64,000 bases of DNA from Myxococcales bacterium (lineage in GTDB: Bacteria > Myxococcota_A > Polyangia > Nannocystales > Nannocystaceae): positions 248,001 through 312,000 of the forward strand of contig JACKDU010000001.1 in the NCBI GenBank assembly GCA_020633335.1, given 5' to 3'. A program made the translations under genes and the position numbers. The notes under the pieces are model-generated. The model did not search any database. It was not told where the DNA came from and saw only the letters and a program-made list of their open reading frames with translations. Shown piece after piece: positions 7,801 through 16,266 of this stretch; the first letter of the stretch is position 1; every line of letters begins with the position of its first letter.

Positions 7801-8622
7801 ATGGGCGGAGGGATCCAAGCGCTCTTTCGCGCAAGCGCCTGCCACGGCGATCATCTGATCGTCGGCGGCCAGCCTGACGCGGATCCAGAGCTCGCCCTCG
7901 CCAGCCTCCTCGGCGAGCTCGAGAGCGACGGCGCCGAGATCCGCACCGTCAGCCTCCGCCTCGCCCGCCGCGCCGACGCGGCCTGGGCCCAGCCGGCGCT
8001 CCGCTGGCTCGCCGCCCACGGCCGCCGGCCCCTCCTGCGGAGCGCGATCAGCCTGCCCCGGCCGCTCGCCGAGGCGGCCTGGGAGAGCGGCGCCAGCGTC
8101 GTCTTCGAGCTCGCGCACCAGCGACCGGCGATCCAGCGGGCGCTCGTCGGTCCCGAGGCCGATCCTGCGGCCGCGCTCCTGCTCAGCGCCCAGCACCTCG
8201 GTCGCCTCGGCGTCGGCGTCGGCGCCCACCTCGGGCCCCTGGTGCCGGGGATCCACGATCACCGCGCCCAGGTCGAGCCGCTCCTCCATCACCTCCGCGC
8301 CGCCGATCTCCACGAGGTCCACCTCAGCGTGGGCCGCCTGACCCCGGCGCGTCTGGCGGCGCTCGCGGGGGCGGTCGACGAGGGGGTGCTCCTGGCGATC
8401 CGGCGGGCCTACGGCGTCGCGCCGGGGAGCACGCGGGAGGGGTGGCGCCTCGGGCGGCTGAGTCACGACGCCCTCCGCGAGGGGGTGCGGGCGATGGCCC
8501 GCGAGCACGGCCTGCGGGTCGACGGCTGCGGCTGCGCGGCCTTCTGCCACCTTGACGGCGGCGGTCGCCCGGACTACGCCCGGATCGGCGCGGGCGAGCT
8601 CTTCGCCGACGTCGCCGGCTAG
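7801..8622 (+). CDS. radical-SAM-like barrel protein lacking the Fe-S cysteine motif
   Basis: A 273-aa protein. The middle and end look like the second half of radical SAM proteins: a turn of the type LGVGVGAHLGPLVPGIHDH followed by a helix, then HHLRAADLHEVHLSVGRL, and near the end LREGVRAMAREHGLRVDGCGC, close to the YERL-AREHGLRV-C-C pattern of spore photoproduct lyase-like radical SAM proteins. The CX3CX2C motif that binds the 4Fe-4S cluster is absent, with a single Cys at position 14 near the start. It may be a non-catalytic relative or bind something else. The start is uncertain because no ribosome site precedes the ATG. Confidence 0.55.
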   Translation: MGGGIQALFRASACHGDHLIVGGQPDADPELALASLLGELESDGAEIRTVSLRLARRADAAWAQPALRWLAAHGRRPLLRSAISLPRPLAEAAWESGASVVFELAHQRPAIQRALVGPEADPAAALLLSAQHLGRLGVGVGAHLGPLVPGIHDHRAQVEPLLHHLRAADLHEVHLSVGRLTPARLAALAGAVDEGVLLAIRRAYGVAPGSTREGWRLGRLSHDALREGVRAMAREHGLRVDGCGCAAFCHLDGGGRPDYARIGAGELFADVAG

Positions 8623-8722
8623 CGGCCCGCGGCGTCTACCTGGTCGAAGGGACAGCCTCGGCAGAAGGCGCCAGCTCGCGTCGCGGATCGCGGCGAGGCC
8701 GCGAGCCCGAGCACCTCCACGT

Positions 8723-8758
8723 GGTCACGCGGTCACGCGGTCACGCGGTCACGCGGTC
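8723..8758. repeat. 8-bp tandem repeat GGTCACGC, 4.5 units
   Basis: Perfect direct repeats with no spacers, just downstream of the 40-aa lipoprotein gene. An ORF reading through it (8721-8975, plus) has no coding support. Confidence 0.95.
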
Positions 8759-8777
8759 CGCAGAGCCGGCGCGTCGA

Positions 8778-8900
8778 TCAGGTCGCCCCGTCGGTCTCGT
8801 CTCCGTTGTCGAGATCGCTCAGGGTTTGGCCGCAGGCCATCGAGCCGGCGGCGATCGTCATCGCGGCGAGGAGCACGTAGGTAAGGAATTTGCGGGTCAT
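8778..8900 (-). CDS. small lipoprotein, 40 aa
   Basis: A short gene: MTRKFLTYVLLAAMTIAAGS then MAC-G, a basic n-region, a hydrophobic core and a lipobox ending in Cys23. The mature part is only ~18 residues and acidic (SDLDNGDETDG). The ATG overlaps the stop of the upstream membrane glycosyltransferase as ATGA, which argues that it is real and translationally coupled. It would be lipidated and anchored in the inner or outer membrane. Its role is unknown; it may be a small partner of the upstream enzyme. Confidence 0.7.
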   Translation of the reverse strand: MTRKFLTYVLLAAMTIAAGSMACGQTLSDLDNGDETDGAT

Positions 8901-10912
8901 CGAAGCGAGGCTCCCGTGGAGGGGTCGGAGAGTAGCAGGGATCCGCCGGAGGTTGGCGAGAAAAGGCGCGAATGATCCCAGGCCCGCCTCTCGAGGGCCG
9001 CGCGGAGGCCCGGGGCCGCCGCGTCGAGGACCCTGTGGCGCTCGTCGAGGAGCTCGATGGCCCGGGCCGGATCGCCGCGATCGAGGGCCACCTCGATCGT
9101 CAGCGCCGACGTCTCCCAGCGCTCGGGGGCGAGGGCGAAGGCCCGTGCGAGGGCCGCGTCGGCGCCCGTCGGATCGCCGACGCGGTGGCGCAGGCGGCCA
9201 GCCGCGACCCAGAGCTCGACCGCGTAAGGGTACTCACGGAGGCCTGCGTCGATGATCTCGAGGGCCCGCGCGCTCCGCTCGGCCTCGCTGCGCCCCGGGA
9301 GGTCGAGCGTCACCTCGGCGAGGGCCGCGATGATCCGGTGCGAGCGATCGACCGAGAGCTCGAGGGCGCGGCGCAGGCGGTGCTCCGCGGTCGCCCACTC
9401 CTGGCGGGCGATCGCCACCCGGGCGAAGCAGAGGTGGCTGAGCTCGTCGAGGGGATCGAGGGCCTCGGCCCGCCGGCAGTGGGCCCGGGCCGCAGAGACC
9501 AGGCGGCGGGTCTCGGGGCCCTCGCTCTCCTCGCGCTCGCGGCTGGCGAGGAGGGCCTCGGCGAGGAGGGCCTGGGCCCGCGCCGAGTCGGGGGCGCGGC
9601 GGGCCGCGACCGTCCAGATCGCGCCGTTGCTCCGGTAGACCTGGGCGCTCGCCTGGAGCACCGAGCCCTGGAGGATCGCCATCAACGCGAGCGGGAGGTA
9701 GGCGAGGCTCGGGCTTCGGAGGGCGCGGGCGAGGGGGCGGCCGAGGGCCAGGAGGAGCGCGCCGAGGCCGACGCAGAGCGGCCAGCTCGGGAGGTACATC
9801 AGGCGATCGGCCCGCATGTTGGGCATCGCCGCGAGGTTGCTCGTCGGCAGCGCGAGGGCGAGGGCGCCGAGGATCGCCAGGGCGGCGAGGGGCCGGCGGC
9901 GGCCGCGGAGCGCCCCCAGGCCGTAGGCGAGGAGGGCGAGGAGGGCGGCGCTGGCGAGGAGCACCGCGGGGTCGCCCCAGGAGGCGCCGCGATCGACGTA
10001 CTCCGGCGAGAGGCCGAAGGGGAGGAGCGCCTGCTGGAGGTAGCCGAGGTGGATCACCGTCGACTCCGCGAGCACCGGCCCGACGCCGACGCGGTTGGCG
10101 AAGAGGCGGAGGTTGCCCGGGCCGCCGTAGGGCGAGAGGGCGCCGTGGGTGAGGAGGGTGTGGCCGATCGCCAGGGCGACGCCGGCGGCGAGGGGGGCGG
10201 CGGCGGCGAGGCGGCGACGCCAGGGGAGGGGCGCGTCGCTCCAGGGGGCGGCCGCCTCGGCGATCCACCAGAGGATCGGCGCGGCGGCGGCGCTCATCTT
10301 GGCGGCGGCGGCGAGGGCCATGAGGCCGGCGGCGGCCAGCGCGTGGCCGCCTCGACGCCTTGCGCTATTTGCGCGGAGGGCCTGGCTGGCGGCGATCGCC
10401 CCGCCGAAGGCGAGGGCCGCCGCCAGCAGATCCTCGCGGAAGGAGATCACCGCGATCGCCTCCGCATGGAGCGCCAGGAGCCCGAAGAGGGCGACGCTGG
10501 CCGCCCGCAGGTCGAGCGGCGCGCCGAGGATCCCGAGCCAGCGCTGACCGAGCCAGCAGACCAGGAGGTGGAGGGCGATCGAGAGGGCGTGGTGGGCCGG
10601 CGCGAGGAGCCCGAGGAGCTGGTAGGCGAGGACGTCGAAGGCGACCAGGGTCGGCCGGAAGGCGTCCGGCACGTGGCGCCGGGCCGCCTCGTCCGAGAGG
10701 AGGAGGGGGAGGTCGGCGGGCTGGCGGAGGAAGCCGTTGGCGGTGATCGTCCAGCCGTCGTCGTAGACGAAGCCGAAGGCGAGGATCGGCAGGAGGACGA
10801 CCGCGCAGAGGCCGAGGAGGCCGCCGAGGATCACCGCCTCGCTCGGCCGCCGCCGGCCGCTCGTCGCCGCGTCGTCCGCCGCCTCGTCCGGGTTGTCGCT
10901 CGGGCCGCGCAT
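8897..10912 (-). CDS. TMTC-like multi-spanning glycosyltransferase with C-terminal TPR repeats
   Basis: A 671-aa protein. After a short cytoplasmic lead it has roughly 10-12 hydrophobic segments, with an acidic first loop FVYDDGWTITANGFL as in GT-C mannosyltransferases of the TMTC/ArnT type. From about residue 450 it turns helical and repeat-like (AEALDPLDELSHLCFARVAI and similar), consistent with three to five TPRs outside the membrane. TMTC-type enzymes use lipid-linked mannose to O-glycosylate exported proteins; this is by analogy only. The start at 10912 is favoured over a GTG at 10930. Confidence 0.7.
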   Translation of the reverse strand: MRGPSDNPDEAADDAATSGRRRPSEAVILGGLLGLCAVVLLPILAFGFVYDDGWTITANGFLRQPADLPLLLSDEAARRHVPDAFRPTLVAFDVLAYQLLGLLAPAHHALSIALHLLVCWLGQRWLGILGAPLDLRAASVALFGLLALHAEAIAVISFREDLLAAALAFGGAIAASQALRANSARRRGGHALAAAGLMALAAAAKMSAAAAPILWWIAEAAAPWSDAPLPWRRRLAAAAPLAAGVALAIGHTLLTHGALSPYGGPGNLRLFANRVGVGPVLAESTVIHLGYLQQALLPFGLSPEYVDRGASWGDPAVLLASAALLALLAYGLGALRGRRRPLAALAILGALALALPTSNLAAMPNMRADRLMYLPSWPLCVGLGALLLALGRPLARALRSPSLAYLPLALMAILQGSVLQASAQVYRSNGAIWTVAARRAPDSARAQALLAEALLASREREESEGPETRRLVSAARAHCRRAEALDPLDELSHLCFARVAIARQEWATAEHRLRRALELSVDRSHRIIAALAEVTLDLPGRSEAERSARALEIIDAGLREYPYAVELWVAAGRLRHRVGDPTGADAALARAFALAPERWETSALTIEVALDRGDPARAIELLDERHRVLDAAAPGLRAALERRAWDHSRLFSPTSGGSLLLSDPSTGASLR

Positions 10913-10989
10913 CGTCGCCGGCGCGAACACTACACCGTCGCTCGCCCCCGTGGTCGGCCGCTCGTGCCGGGTGCTAGGATCGGCGGACG

Positions 10990-11712
10990 ATGTCGGGGGT
11001 CCTCTTCGTCGTCGCCGCCGGCGGGCTGGTCGCGCTGGTGACGACGCAGCTCGTCGAGAGCCGGCGCCAGCGGGCGCTGCGGGCCCGTTTTCGTCGTCGT
11101 CGCAGGGCCGCCGTCGACCTCCGCGAGGGCGACGAGGCGGGCGTCCACGGCCACGTGCGGGTCGCCGACGGGACCCTCCTCGAGGCGCCGATCAGCGGCC
11201 GCGCCTGCGTCGCCTGGGAGGTGCTCGTCCACGCCGACGCGCGAGGCAGCAGGCTGGTCCGCTGCGCCCAGGCGCTCGACTTCCTGATCGAGGAGAGCTG
11301 CGGCTCGGTGCGGGTGCGGGCGGCCACCGACGGGCCGGTCATCGACGGCCACGCGCTCCGCCTCGCCGAGGACCTCGACACCCGCTACGTCGACGCGGGC
11401 GGGCTCATCGGCGGGCCGACGGCGGCGCCGACCCTCCGCTGGTGGAGCGCACGCGCCGCGGCGCCGTCGCCCCCCGACATCGACACCTACCTCAAGCGGA
11501 TCCGCCAGCTCGGGGTCGGGGCCGGCGCGCCGCCGCGGATCGAGGAGCGCTGCCTCGTCCCGGGCGAGCGGGTGAGCGCGCTCGGCCTGGTCGTCCGCGA
11601 CGACGCGCTCGCCGGCGTCGAGCGGCGCTACCGCGAGGAGGCGAGCGCGCTGGTGATCGCCGGCGCCTCGTCCCGGCCGTTGGTGGTCACCAACGATCGC
11701 TTCTACTTCTAG
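10990..11712 (+). CDS. membrane-anchored GIDE-domain-like protein
   Basis: A 240-aa protein with one N-terminal membrane helix (about 3-22), an Arg-rich stop-transfer stretch, and a cytosolic domain. That domain contains GVHGHVRVADGTLLEAPISG then RACVAWEV, matching the GIDE/BAM pattern of bacterial relatives of MUL1 (a turn, then a Pro-x-SGRxCVA core). These bacterial proteins have no RING and no known function. A -10-like TAGGAT (10975-10980) ends 9 nt before the ATG, so the mRNA may be nearly leaderless. It is convergent with the lipoprotein gene that ends at 11720. Confidence 0.6.
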   Translation: MSGVLFVVAAGGLVALVTTQLVESRRQRALRARFRRRRRAAVDLREGDEAGVHGHVRVADGTLLEAPISGRACVAWEVLVHADARGSRLVRCAQALDFLIEESCGSVRVRAATDGPVIDGHALRLAEDLDTRYVDAGGLIGGPTAAPTLRWWSARAAAPSPPDIDTYLKRIRQLGVGAGAPPRIEERCLVPGERVSALGLVVRDDALAGVERRYREEASALVIAGASSRPLVVTNDRFYF

Positions 11713-11719
11713 CGCTCGC

Positions 11720-12256
11720 TCAGCGCTCGGCGCAGCGCCGGCTCTTGGGCGCGAGCGGCCCGCAGTTGGTGTACTCGACCCCGTAGGCGGTGATCGCCAT
11801 GAGCGCGCCGACGAGGCCGACCGACGCGCTGATGATCGCCGCGGTGTTGAGGGCGTCGCCGCGGGACGTGAGGGTGTCGAGCTCGTCGCGGCTCAGGCCC
11901 TCGCTCTCGTAGCCCTTGGTCATCTTCCGCTCGGTCGCGTAGCCGGCCGCGCCGAAGCCGATGAGGCCGGCGCCGCCGACCGCCGCGAGGATCGTCCCGG
12001 TCCAGAGGACGGCGTGGGTGGCGGTCGTCCGGCGGGCGCCCGGCTTGCCGCCGTCGTCGCTCGAGGCCGCGGCCTCGCGCTCGATCGAGGTCTGGGAGGC
12101 GAGCACCGGGACGAAGCCGAGGCGGGCGTCGATCGCCGGCCGCCGCTGGGGGGCGATGAGGGGGGCGCAGGCCGTCGAAGTGACGCAGGTGGTCGCGCAT
12201 GCCAGCGCGATCGCCAGGGCGCCGAGGGGGCGCGCGCGGAGGTCTGGGGTGCTCAT
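11720..12256 (-). CDS. lipoprotein with two membrane-helix-like segments
   Basis: A 178-aa protein. The signal peptide ends in a lipobox STAC. A linker rich in Asp/Gly/Ser follows, then two hydrophobic stretches (HAVLWTGTILAAVGGAGLIG and a second near IISASVGLVGALMAITAYG) and a Cys-containing tail. The family is not recognised. The ATG overlaps the stop of the Cys-rich lipoprotein upstream (ATGA), so the two form a coupled pair. Confidence 0.75.
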   Translation of the reverse strand: MSTPDLRARPLGALAIALACATTCVTSTACAPLIAPQRRPAIDARLGFVPVLASQTSIEREAAASSDDGGKPGARRTTATHAVLWTGTILAAVGGAGLIGFGAAGYATERKMTKGYESEGLSRDELDTLTSRGDALNTAAIISASVGLVGALMAITAYGVEYTNCGPLAPKSRRCAER

Positions 12257-12837
12257 GGTCCGGTCGTCCCCATGGTGTCGGTCCCGCCCGAGGTCCCGCC
12301 GGTGGTCCCGCCCCCGCCGAAGCCGATGCACACGCCGCTCACGCAGGCCTGTCCATCAGGACAGGCGGGCGCGCCGGCGTCGTCGCAGAGGAGCCCGCAG
12401 ATCCCGGGGCGCTCCTGCGGGAGCTGCTCGAGGATGTCATCGAGCCCGGGGATGTCGCCGAAGGCGACCGAGAGCTCGATGCAGCGGTGGGGATCCGAGC
12501 ACGGCGAGGGGTCGAGCGCGGCGTCGCACATGTGGTTGCAGGTGCCGTTGAAGCAGGTGTAGCCGTCCTTGTCGGGCGGGCACCCGTTGTCGGCCATCGA
12601 GTCGAAGAAGTCGAGGACCGAGCCGTCGCAGGCGAACTGACAGAGGCCGGAGATGCAGCGCTCGACGTACTGGTCGCCGTCGCCGTCGACCACCGGCTTG
12701 CCCTCGTCGTCGACCAGGGCCTGGCAGTCGGCGTCCGACTCGCAGGTGAAACGGAACGCCGGCGGGGTCCCGCGATCGCGGAAACACCCGAGGACGAGCC
12801 CGAGGGCCAGGACGGCGGCGACGCGCAGGGGTCTCAT
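12253..12837 (-). CDS. Cys-rich lipoprotein
   Basis: A 194-aa protein with a signal peptide ending LGLVLG-C. The mature part has about 16 cysteines in short spaced blocks (CESDADC, CISGLCQFAC, CFNGTCNHMC, CGLLC, CPDGQACVSGVC), like the disulfide-rich modules common in myxobacterial secreted lipoproteins. It ends in a Gly/Thr-rich tail. It is probably exported, lipidated and oxidised outside the cytosol. The role is unknown. It is the first gene of the pair. Confidence 0.8.
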   Translation of the reverse strand: MRPLRVAAVLALGLVLGCFRDRGTPPAFRFTCESDADCQALVDDEGKPVVDGDGDQYVERCISGLCQFACDGSVLDFFDSMADNGCPPDKDGYTCFNGTCNHMCDAALDPSPCSDPHRCIELSVAFGDIPGLDDILEQLPQERPGICGLLCDDAGAPACPDGQACVSGVCIGFGGGGTTGGTSGGTDTMGTTGP

Positions 12838-12985
12838 GGGCGGGAGTCCTCGCATATATAGCAGCCAGGGGGGGAGGCGGCGCGGGGCCCCGCGTGTGAA
12901 AGGCCCGCCTGCGCAAATGTCGCGCCTGCATCCGCTGGGCGCGAGCGGGGCTTGGACCCGGCCGGCGGGGCGGAGGTTCCACCGC

Positions 12986-13013
12986 TTGCCTGGGGCCCGC
13001 CCCCCGTGATACA
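12986..13013 (+). promoter_or_regulatory. rpsB-tsf promoter
   Basis: TTGCCT (12986-12991), a 16-bp spacer, then GATACA (13008-13013). This predicts a leader of about 120 nt before rpsB, long enough for translational feedback by S2. I cannot identify the conserved rpsB leader fold by eye. The rest of 12838-12985 shows nothing I can support. Confidence 0.6.
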
Positions 13014-13141
13014 GGCCCCGGCCACAAACAACCGACTCCACATGCCCTTGGAGGCCGCCGTGGCGTCGCCAGCGCGGGGAGATCCCGCGGGGTGTACGGC
13101 CGGCCCGCGAAGGGGGCAGAGGAACAACGCCAGGAGAGAAC

Positions 13142-14068
13142 ATGTCTGATCAGCACCACGCCGCCGACGCGGCCGATATGAACGAGTCCCTCGAGCTCAG
13201 CGAGGGCCAGCGCATCATCACCGTCCGCCAGCTCCTCGAGGCCGGCGTCCACTTCGGTCACCGCACCGAGCGCTGGAACCCGCGGATGAAGCCCTTCATC
13301 TACGGGGCCCGCGGCGGCGTCCACATCATCGACCTCCAGCAGACCGCGACCCTCTTCCGCCGCGCCTTCGCGTTCATCCGCTCGATCGCCGCCGAGGGCC
13401 GCCCGATCCTCTTCGTCGGCACCAAGAAGCAGGCGCAGGACGTGCTGGTCTCCGAGGCCGAGCGCGCCAACCAGTTCTTCGTGTGCTCGCGCTGGCTCGG
13501 CGGCACCCTGACCAACTGGACGACGATCCGCCAGTCGATCGAGAAGCTCCGGGGCATCGAGCGGATGGCGGCCGACGGCACCACCTCGCAGATGACCAAG
13601 AAGGAGGGCCTGATGCTCGACCGCAAGCGCGCCAAGCTGGAGCGCAACCTCGGCGGCATCAAGGACATGGCCAAGCTCCCCGGCGCCCTCTTCGTGATCG
13701 ACCCGGTCCGCGAGCACATCGCGGTGACCGAGGCCAATCGCCTCGGGATCCCGGTGGTCGCGGTCGCCGACACCAACGCCGACCCCAACCAGATCCAGTA
13801 CGTCATCCCCGGCAACGACGACGCGATCCGCTCGATCAAGCTCTTCTGCACCCGGATCGCCGACGCCTGCATCGAGGGCTCGCGCCTCGGCAAGTCGCGC
13901 TCGGTCACCGACGCGGTCGAGCACGAGGCGCCGGAGACCATCCGGGTCCACACCGGCGGCGACGGCCCCAAGGTCGAGATCGTCTCGCGGCGGACCCAGC
14001 TGCCGGCCCCCGAGGCCGCGGCGACCCCCGAGGAGGGCCCGCTCGGCGCCCAGTACAGCGAGGAATAG
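13142..14068 (+). CDS. rpsB: 30S ribosomal protein S2
   Basis: A 308-aa protein with the S2 hallmark LLEAGVHFGHRTERWNPRMK (about 31-50), then IYGARGGVHIIDLQQT, ILFVGTKKQAQD and NADPNQIQYVIPGNDDAIRS. It is longer than E. coli S2 (241 aa) because of an N-terminal extension of ~20 residues and an acidic, Pro/Ala-rich C-terminal tail of ~50. AGGAGAG lies 3-4 nt before the ATG. It is followed 7 nt later by tsf, the usual order. Confidence 0.98.
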   Translation: MSDQHHAADAADMNESLELSEGQRIITVRQLLEAGVHFGHRTERWNPRMKPFIYGARGGVHIIDLQQTATLFRRAFAFIRSIAAEGRPILFVGTKKQAQDVLVSEAERANQFFVCSRWLGGTLTNWTTIRQSIEKLRGIERMAADGTTSQMTKKEGLMLDRKRAKLERNLGGIKDMAKLPGALFVIDPVREHIAVTEANRLGIPVVAVADTNADPNQIQYVIPGNDDAIRSIKLFCTRIADACIEGSRLGKSRSVTDAVEHEAPETIRVHTGGDGPKVEIVSRRTQLPAPEAAATPEEGPLGAQYSEE

Positions 14069-14075
14069 GAAGAAC

Positions 14076-14735
14076 ATGTCGAACAAGATCAGCGCTGCCG
14101 ACATCAAGAGCCTCCGCGAGCGCACCGGCGCCGGGCTCATGGACTGCAAGAAGGCGCTCGCCGAGTGCGACGCCGACATCGACAAGGCGATCGAGTACCT
14201 CCGCAAGAAGGGCCTCGCGGCCGCGGCCAAGAAGGCCGGGCGCCTCGCCTCGGAGGGCCTCGTGGTCTCCTACATCCACTCGAACAACCGGGTGGGCGTC
14301 CTCCTCGAGGTCAACTGCGAGACCGACTTCGTCGCCGTCACCGACGACTTCAAGACCTTCTGCGCCGACGTCGCGATGCAGATCGCGGCGATGAGCCCCC
14401 TCGTGGTCGCCCGCGAGGAGGTCGATCCCGCGCTGGTCGAGCGTGAGCGCGCGATCTACCGCGAGAAGGCGCTGGCCGAGGGCAAGCCCGAGAAGATCGT
14501 CGATCGGATCGTCGACGGCCAGGTCAACAAGTACTACTCGGAGGCCTGCCTCCTCGAGCAGAAGTTCGTCAAGGACGACAAGAAGACGATCGAGCAGCTC
14601 CTCAAGGAGCTGATCGCGAAGCTCGGCGAGAACATCAAGATCCGCCGCTTCACCCGCTACGAGCTCGGCGAGGGCCTCGAGAAGAAGAGCGAGGACTTCG
14701 CCGCCGAGGTGGCGGCCCAGCTCAGCGACCGCTGA
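14076..14735 (+). CDS. tsf: translation elongation factor Ts
   Basis: A 219-aa protein. The N-terminal UBA-like domain carries IKSLRERTGAGLMDCKKALAE, and the core has VNCETDFVA, the EF-Tu contact region. It is the nucleotide-exchange factor of EF-Tu. It is shorter than the E. coli form (283 aa), as in many bacteria, but no domain appears broken. AGGAAG lies just before the ATG. A strong terminator follows, so rpsB-tsf is a closed transcription unit. Confidence 0.98.
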   Translation: MSNKISAADIKSLRERTGAGLMDCKKALAECDADIDKAIEYLRKKGLAAAAKKAGRLASEGLVVSYIHSNNRVGVLLEVNCETDFVAVTDDFKTFCADVAMQIAAMSPLVVAREEVDPALVERERAIYREKALAEGKPEKIVDRIVDGQVNKYYSEACLLEQKFVKDDKKTIEQLLKELIAKLGENIKIRRFTRYELGEGLEKKSEDFAAEVAAQLSDR

Positions 14736-14742
14736 GCGAGCG

Positions 14743-14768
14743 AGGGCGGGGCATCCCCGCCCTTTTTT
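14743..14768 (+). terminator. intrinsic terminator of rpsB-tsf
   Basis: GGGCGGGG (14744-14751), loop CAT, CCCCGCCC (14755-14762), then six T. This is the clearest Rho-independent terminator in the window. Confidence 0.93.
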
Positions 14769-14800
14769 CTTCGACCCCTCCACGGCCAAGGACCCCGGCG

Positions 14801-15562
14801 ATGGACACAGGCAAGCCCGTCTACAAGCGGATCCTCCTCAAGCTCTCCGGTGAGGCGCTCCAGGGGAAGCAGGGCTACGGCGTCGACGCGGACGTCCTCC
14901 GGGGGATGGCCGTGGAGATCGGTGAGCTCGTCGAGCTCGGGGTCGAGGTCGCGATCGTGATCGGCGGCGGCAACATCTTCCGCGGGCTCAAGGCGGCCGC
15001 GAGCGGGATGGACCGGGCGAGCGCCGACTACATGGGGATGCTGGCGACGGTGATGAATTCGCTCGCGCTCCAGGACGCGCTCGAGCAGCACGGGGTCTAC
15101 ACCCGGGTGCTCTCGGCGATCGAGATGAAGGAGGTCGCGGAGCCCTACATCCGCCGTCGGGCGACCCGTCACCTCGAGAAGGGGCGGGTCGTGATCTTCG
15201 CGGCCGGCACCGGCAACCCCTTCTTCACCACCGACACCGCGGCCGCCCTCCGGGCGATGGAGGTCAACGCCGACGTCCTCCTCAAGGCGACCAAGGTCGA
15301 CGGGGTCTACGATCGCGACCCGACCGGCGACCCCGAGGCGATCCGCTTCAGCCGGCTGACCTACCTCGACGTCCTCGCCCGGGACCTCAACGTGATGGAC
15401 GCGACGGCGATCTCGCTCTGCAAGGAGAACCACCTGCCGATCGTCGTCTTCGATATGCTGACCCGGAACAACATCCGCCGGGTCGTCTGCGGCGAGCCGA
15501 TCGGCACCCTGGTCGGCCCCGAGGACCATGAGCGTCGGCTCGCGGCGCGTGAGAGGAGCTAG
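14801..15562 (+). CDS. pyrH: UMP kinase
   Basis: A 253-aa member of the amino-acid-kinase fold. Visible motifs are KRILLKLSGEAL, IGGGNIFRG, and GTGNPFFTTDTAAALRA, followed by LLKATKVDGVYDRDP. It phosphorylates UMP to UDP in pyrimidine nucleotide synthesis and is usually a GTP-activated hexamer. AAGGA lies 8 nt before the ATG. It has the normal length and the conserved place between tsf and frr, although the terminator at 14743 means it needs its own promoter; none is obvious in the 65-bp gap. Confidence 0.97.
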   Translation: MDTGKPVYKRILLKLSGEALQGKQGYGVDADVLRGMAVEIGELVELGVEVAIVIGGGNIFRGLKAAASGMDRASADYMGMLATVMNSLALQDALEQHGVYTRVLSAIEMKEVAEPYIRRRATRHLEKGRVVIFAAGTGNPFFTTDTAAALRAMEVNADVLLKATKVDGVYDRDPTGDPEAIRFSRLTYLDVLARDLNVMDATAISLCKENHLPIVVFDMLTRNNIRRVVCGEPIGTLVGPEDHERRLAARERS

Positions 15563-15567
15563 TGGAG

Positions 15568-16125
15568 ATGCAGGACGAGGCGCTTTCCTTGGCAGAAGAG
15601 GGGATGGAGGGGGCGGTCGACCACCTCCGCAAGAGCCTGGCGCGGGTCCGCGCCGGTCGGGCGAACCCGTCGATCCTCGACGGCCTCCGGGTCGAGAGCT
15701 ACGGCGTCCAGGTGCCGCTCAACCAGGTCGCCACCGTCAGCGTCGCCGACGCCCGCCTCCTCGTGGTCAAGCCCTACGATCGCAACCAGATCGGCGCGAT
15801 CGAGCGGGCGATCAACAGCTCCCAGCTCGGCCTCAACGCGAGCAACGACGGCATCGTCCTCCGCCTGCCGATCCCGCCGCTCAGCGAGGAGCGCCGGCGC
15901 TCGCTGGTCAAGCAGATCAAGGACCTCGCCGAGGAGGCGAAGATCGCCTGCCGGCAGTCGCGGCGCGACGCCAACGACCTCCTCAAGGAGGCCGAGAAGG
16001 AGAAGGAGATCTCCGAGGACACGCTGAAGAAGGCGCTGGACCGGGTCCAGGCGCTGACCGACGGCTTCGTCAAGCAGATCGACGATCTCCTGGCCAAGAA
16101 AGAGGCCGAGATCATGGAGGTCTGA
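15568..16125 (+). CDS. frr: ribosome recycling factor
   Basis: A 185-aa protein, exactly the usual length. It has the long-helix segment LRKSLARVRAGRANPSILD, the hinge VPLNQVATVSV, KPYDRNQIGAIERAI and the C-terminal helix pair. RRF with EF-G splits the post-termination ribosome. A GTG at 15562, which shares a G with the pyrH stop, is an alternative, but the ATG at 15568 has AGGAG at 9 nt and gives the canonical length. Confidence 0.97.
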   Translation: MQDEALSLAEEGMEGAVDHLRKSLARVRAGRANPSILDGLRVESYGVQVPLNQVATVSVADARLLVVKPYDRNQIGAIERAINSSQLGLNASNDGIVLRLPIPPLSEERRRSLVKQIKDLAEEAKIACRQSRRDANDLLKEAEKEKEISEDTLKKALDRVQALTDGFVKQIDDLLAKKEAEIMEV

Positions 16126-16151
16126 GGGCCCGCGCACGCGAGGCCATCACG

Positions 16152-16178
16152 CGGCCGCGAGCCCATGGCTCGCGGCCG
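16152..16178 (+). terminator. hairpin terminator after frr
   Basis: A 12-bp perfect stem CGGCCGCGAGCC / GGCTCGCGGCCG with a CAT loop, followed by TTCTCC. It has no U-run, so efficiency is uncertain. Confidence 0.6.
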
Positions 16179-16212
16179 TTCTCCGTTCGAAGGTCCGGCG
16201 CATGAAAGACAA

Positions 16213-16239
16213 CGGCCGCGAGCGATGCGCTCGCGGCCG
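16213..16239 (-). terminator. hairpin terminator after the zinc-ribbon gene
   Basis: A 12-bp perfect stem CGGCCGCGAGCG / CGCTCGCGGCCG with a 3-nt loop. On the minus strand it is followed by TTGTCTTT. It shares its first 11 stem bases with the frr hairpin 61 bp away. Confidence 0.6.
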
Positions 16240-16266
16240 CGTCGGCCGGCTCGCTGGCGCGGCGCG

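Noticed and set aside
8721..8975. 84-aa plus-strand ORF over the 8-bp repeats
   Set aside because: It starts inside a tandem repeat and runs antisense to the small lipoprotein gene; no ribosome site.
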